NCBI GenBank assembly: GCA_016214755.1
Contig: JACRNX010000011.1
Span: 1 to 34,513 of the forward strand
Reading direction: 5' to 3'
DNA: 34,513 nt
Origin: Candidatus Falkowiibacteriota bacterium
GTDB taxonomy: Bacteria > Patescibacteriota > Patescibacteriia > UBA11705 > JABHMO01
Shown here in pieces: positions 31,855 to 34,513 of this stretch; positions within the stretch are counted from its first letter, which is position 1, and each line of letters begins with the position of its first letter. The notes beneath the pieces are model-generated. The model did not search any database. It saw only the letters and a program-made list of their open reading frames with translations, and was not told the DNA's origin. Made by a program: the position numbers and the translations under genes.

Positions 31855-31890
31855 AAAAAACATTTCCCAGCGCTTCGGAGAAAACCGTCT

Positions 31891-33420
31891 ATGAAACTCC
31901 AAACATTAATCGGCCTTGAATTCCACGTCCAGCTCAAAACCAAAACAAAAATGTTTTGCGCTTGTTTGAATAACTCTGAAAATGAAAAGCCGAATGAAAA
32001 TATTTGCCCGATTTGTCTTGGCCATCCGGGCGTTTTGCCAGTAGTCAACGAAGAAGCTGTCCGCATGGCGCTCAAGGCGGCTCTGGCTTTGAATTGCGAA
32101 ATCGCTGAATTTTCAAAATTCGACCGGAAAAATTATTTCTATCCTGATTTGCCGAAGGGCTATCAAATTTCGCAATTTGACGAACCAGTCGCGACCGATG
32201 GTTATCTCGCGATTAACAATGTCGCGCGAGACGGACTAAGCGCTCCGCTCAATGACGCAAGCCAGCTTAAGCGGATCGGCATTATCCGTTTGCACCTTGA
32301 AGAAGACGCGGCGAAATCAATCCACGAAAAAAACAAAAGCTTGATTGACTTTAACCGCGGCGGCGCGCCGCTTGTTGAAATCGTAACCGCGCCGCATTTC
32401 AGTTCTCCGTATGAAGCAAAATCTTTCGGACAGGAGCTCCAGCTGATTATGCGTTTTTTGGAAATCTCTGACGCGGACATGGAAAAAGGCCAAATGCGCT
32501 GCGACGCCAATATCTCTTTGCGGCCAGAAGGCGACGCTAATTTATATCCGAAGACGGAAATAAAAAATATCAATTCGTTCCGCGCGCTCGAACGCGCGCT
32601 CGCTTTTGAGATAAAAAGACAGACAGAACTTTGGCTCGACGGTAAGCCGCCGCAAACCCAGGAAACGCGCGGTTGGGACGACCAAAAACAGCAAACCGTC
32701 AGCCAGCGCTCAAAAGAAGAATCGTCCGACTATCGTTATTTTCCCGAGCCCGACTTGCCGCCGCTTACCTTTACGAAAAAAGACATTGACGCGGTTCGCG
32801 CTCATCTGCCGGAATTACCGCAAGCAAAACGTCAGCGGTTTGTTGAAATGTATTCTTTAAATTATGAAGAGGTAAAAATTTTAACCGCGACGAAGGACTC
32901 GGCGGATTATGTTGAAAAAATAATTTCCGAGCTTCAGGAATGGCTGTGCTCAACCGCCGAAGGGACAAAAGAAGAAATTTGGGCGCGGCATTCAAAAAGA
33001 GCCGTTAAATCAGCCGCCGGCTGGCTGATTAATAAATTTTTAAAGTTGCTGGACGAACAAAATATCGCGTTTAACGAAAATAAAGTTACGTCGGAAAATT
33101 TCGCCGAATTCATCACTTTGGTTTATCAGAATAAAATCAACAGCGCGGCTGGGCAAATTATCCTCGAAGAAATGGTCAGAACCGGCGCCGACCCGTCGCA
33201 GGTGATGGAAGAAAAGGACTTAAAACAAGTGGACAACGAAGCTGATTTGGCGAAAATAATTTTGAAAATAATAAAAAATAGCCCGGAACAAGTCGAGCAA
33301 TTTAAAAACGGCAAAGAAGCGGTGATTAAATATTTTATCGGGCTGGTGATGAAAGAAACAAAAGGCAAGTCCGACCCGCGCAAGGCCGAAGAAATCCTGC
33401 GCGTTCACCTTGTTAAATGA
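31891..33420 (+). CDS. gatB: aspartyl/glutamyl-tRNA amidotransferase subunit B
   Basis: GatB of the GatCAB complex, which amidates misacylated Asp-tRNA(Asn) / Glu-tRNA(Gln). 509 residues from the ATG at 31891 (MKLQTLIGLEFHVQL). A GGAG is 10 nt upstream. The frame open to 31807 runs through a repeat and is rejected. Signatures are the zinc-type cysteines CAC..CPICLGHPGVLPVVN, NYFYPDLPKGYQISQ, HLEEDAAKSIHE, DFNRGGAPLVEIVT, GQMRCDANISLRP and SSDYRYFPEPDLPPL. The GatB/YqeY-type tail (ILEEMVRTG, DPRKAEEILR) is complete. gatA and gatC are not in the window. Confidence 0.97.
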   Translation: MKLQTLIGLEFHVQLKTKTKMFCACLNNSENEKPNENICPICLGHPGVLPVVNEEAVRMALKAALALNCEIAEFSKFDRKNYFYPDLPKGYQISQFDEPVATDGYLAINNVARDGLSAPLNDASQLKRIGIIRLHLEEDAAKSIHEKNKSLIDFNRGGAPLVEIVTAPHFSSPYEAKSFGQELQLIMRFLEISDADMEKGQMRCDANISLRPEGDANLYPKTEIKNINSFRALERALAFEIKRQTELWLDGKPPQTQETRGWDDQKQQTVSQRSKEESSDYRYFPEPDLPPLTFTKKDIDAVRAHLPELPQAKRQRFVEMYSLNYEEVKILTATKDSADYVEKIISELQEWLCSTAEGTKEEIWARHSKRAVKSAAGWLINKFLKLLDEQNIAFNENKVTSENFAEFITLVYQNKINSAAGQIILEEMVRTGADPSQVMEEKDLKQVDNEADLAKIILKIIKNSPEQVEQFKNGKEAVIKYFIGLVMKETKGKSDPRKAEEILRVHLVK

Positions 33421-33470
33421 CCAATACTTGTTATCCTTAATCTTCGATATAAAACTTCGACGCGGACGAT

Positions 33471-33580
33471 TCCGTCATTGCGAGAAGCGGAGCGACGAAG
33501 CAATCTCGAGACAATAAGCTCTGGGATTGCTTCGTCGCCCCGCGCCGCAGTTGTGGGGCGGGGCTCCTCGCAATGACGGA
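33471..33580. repeat. three-hairpin palindromic element, copy 2 (CATTGCGAG ends)
   Basis: Terminal inverted repeats TCCGTCATTGCGAG (33471-33484) and exact complement (33567-33580). Inner hairpin GCGACGAAGCAATC / GATTGCTTCGTCGC. The third hairpin is CCCCGCGCCGCAG...GGGGCGGGG, less symmetric than in copy 1. 50 bp after gatB. Confidence 0.85.
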
Positions 33581-33618
33581 GTCAGGCAGGTAATTCAAAA
33601 AACGATAAACAAAAAGAT

Positions 33619-33650
33619 AAGCGCCGATTCCTTTGGAATCGGCGCTTTTT
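33619..33650. terminator. bidirectional terminator between gatB and the lipoprotein gene
   Basis: Perfect 13-bp stem AAGCGCCGATTCC (33619-33631) and GGAATCGGCGCTT (33635-33647), loop TTT. T-run on + (TTTTTG), and on - TATCTTTTTG follows. It serves both convergent units. Confidence 0.9.
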
Positions 33651-33652
33651 GA

Positions 33653-34246
33653 TTATTCCGGCGGTTTGTAACACTGCCCGTCCGTAGCGCAGTATGTGCC
33701 GGCCGGGCAATCGTAGTTGGAGTAACAACCATCGTCTGCCGCATCTTCCGCGTAGCACTTGCCATTTGCTCCGCAGTACTCGCCATAGCCGCAGTCGTTC
33801 GCAGAACCGCATTTCGACGGGTCATCGTAGCACAACCCATTTGTGCCGCAAATCGCGCCTTGCGGACATTCGTAAGTTGAATTGCAACCAGGCTTTGGGT
33901 AGCACCACCCATCCATAGCGCAGTACAACTTCGGCGAGCCGCAGTCCGCGTCGCTGTGACAGCCGGGGTACATATAGCAGTACCCATCTGGTCCGCAGTA
34001 CTCGCCCATTGCGCAATCATTCGCAGAGTGGCAGTAATACGGGTCATAGTAATAACCATGCCCGTAGTAATACCCGCCGTAGTAGCCATATCCGTGATTG
34101 GCGTAACAGTACCCGTCCTGTCCGCAAAACTCATTCGAATAGCAATCGTAGTCAGACGCGCAGTACGGATACGGCAGGGTGCGAATTTCGCACGCAAAAA
34201 GGAACGCGGAAAAGAACAAAAACAGAATAAACAATGCCCTTTTCAT
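33653..34246 (-). CDS. cysteine-rich lipoprotein with six EB-like / Cys4 repeats
   Basis: 197 residues. MKRALFILFLFFSAFLFAC is a lipoprotein signal with a likely lipobox LFAC (cleavage before Cys19), so it would be a substrate of Lgt. The mature chain has six repeats of the pattern C-x5-6-C-x4-6-C-x4-C, for example CHSANDCAMGEYCGPDGYC and CNSTYECPQGAICGTNGLC, about 25 residues each. A Gly/Tyr-rich spacer (YGYYGGYYYGHGYYY) separates repeats 1 and 2. The cysteines are probably disulfide-paired, which points to an oxidising envelope. The start at 34246 is fixed by AAAGGAG eight bases upstream; an upstream in-frame codon at 34270 is before that site. It has a perfect-spaced promoter. The ligand is unknown. 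Confidence 0.85.
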   Translation of the reverse strand: MKRALFILFLFFSAFLFACEIRTLPYPYCASDYDCYSNEFCGQDGYCYANHGYGYYGGYYYGHGYYYDPYYCHSANDCAMGEYCGPDGYCYMYPGCHSDADCGSPKLYCAMDGWCYPKPGCNSTYECPQGAICGTNGLCYDDPSKCGSANDCGYGEYCGANGKCYAEDAADDGCYSNYDCPAGTYCATDGQCYKPPE

Positions 34247-34311
34247 CTTACTTCTCCTTTGGTTTTTCAACCTTTTGTTGCTACTGCGAATACCCTATCA
34301 TCAAACAAAAC

Positions 34312-34340
34312 ATTATATCATCTTTAAATAATAAAGTCAA
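34312..34340 (-). promoter_or_regulatory. promoter of the cysteine-rich lipoprotein
   Basis: On the - strand TTGACT (complement of 34335-34340), 17-nt spacer, TATAAT (complement of 34312-34317) with TGA extension. The leader is ~60 nt and ends AAAGGAGAAGTAAG before the ATG. Confidence 0.88.
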
Positions 34341-34415
34341 TACAAACGGAAATTTTCACGCTAAATTTAAGTTAAATAGTAACAAATGACAGAAAACAAT
34401 AATCAATCACGACAT

Positions 34416-34466
34416 GTCATGGTGAGAGTTTATCCTGAGTTCATCGAAGGACTCTCGAACCATGAC
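34416..34466. repeat. CTGAG/CGAAGG-family palindrome, exact inverted copy of 31804-31854
   Basis: 51 bp, starts GTCATGGTGAGAGTTTATCC and ends CTCTCGAACCATGAC. It is adjacent to a 16-bp A/T palindrome (34469-34484, GTAAAAAATTTTTTAC). It lies upstream of the lipoprotein promoter. Confidence 0.88.
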
Positions 34467-34513
34467 ATGTAAAAAATTTTTTACGAGCCGTAATGCCTCA
34501 CTTTTATTCTCAA

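Larger units (their letters stand above)
31511..31890. other. 380-bp region between tdk and gatB
   Basis: Holds the tdk terminator (31519-31553), a short AT-rich stretch with no good promoter, and then a dense run of CTGAG/CGAAGG palindromes (31655-31854). Open frames here are repeat-derived. The gatB promoter was not found with confidence. Confidence 0.8.

Noticed and set aside
31807-31890. 28-residue N-terminal extension of gatB
   Set aside because: It lies inside the 51-bp palindrome; GatB homology starts with MKLQTLIGLEFHVQL at 31891.

Overview
The window looks like a chromosomal segment of a Candidate Phyla Radiation (Patescibacteria) bacterium, most likely of the Parcubacteria side. 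This is an inference. It rests on the gene set (housekeeping and information-processing genes, no biosynthesis beyond dTTP), a flavin-type ThyX, an RF1 with a CPR-like variant around its GGQ loop, a >2,400-residue surface protein, and several small or hypothetical proteins that resemble CPR families from memory. The standard code applies: hicA, lgt and gatB end in TGA and tryptophan is TGG. No phage, CRISPR array, rRNA or full transposase gene is visible.

Layout. 1-2400 (+): infC-rpmI-rplT, tRNA-Asp(GTC), a hicB-hicA toxin-antitoxin pair and a 27-residue basic peptide, ended by a bidirectional terminator. 2438-13019 (-): an orphan gene (12264-13019), then ytxH-like, lgt, the giant surface protein and two small membrane proteins. 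13331-15908 (+): rpmE-prfA-prmC. 16238-21035 (-): a 294-residue membrane protein, rodA, a zinc-ribbon-like protein, rplY (L25/Ctc), a DUF3048 protein and a 57-residue membrane protein. 21342-26113 (+): gyrB, then secE-nusG-rplK-rplA. 26397-27017 (-): a CPR-type hypothetical gene interrupted by one amber codon. 27264-33420 (+): a pyrimidine-deoxynucleotide cassette (dCMP deaminase-ThyX fusion, kinase-dUTPase fusion, tmk, tdk), then gatB. 33653-34246 (-): a cysteine-rich lipoprotein.

How the genes work together. The 27264-31510 cassette can supply dTTP by two routes. dCMP deaminase and dUTPase both make dUMP, ThyX methylates it and Tmk phosphorylates it, while Tdk salvages thymidine. RodA, Lgt, the DUF3048 protein, the giant protein and the Cys-rich lipoprotein belong to the cell envelope. 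The rest is mostly translation and transcription.

The most unusual aspect is the intergenic DNA. Many spacers are filled almost from stop codon to start codon by long imperfect palindromes built from one short word repeated with variations. The word differs from locus to locus. Other dispersed palindromes are a 182-bp MITE-like element with a second, shortened copy, two copies of a three-hairpin element with CATTGCGAG ends, a CTGAG/CGAAGG family, and a GTAGGGACA hairpin that also sits in frame inside gyrB. Some of these repeats supply the terminal codons of lgt, prmC and the thyX fusion. Most core genes lack a Shine-Dalgarno sequence, whereas a few accessory genes have strong ones together with near-consensus promoters.
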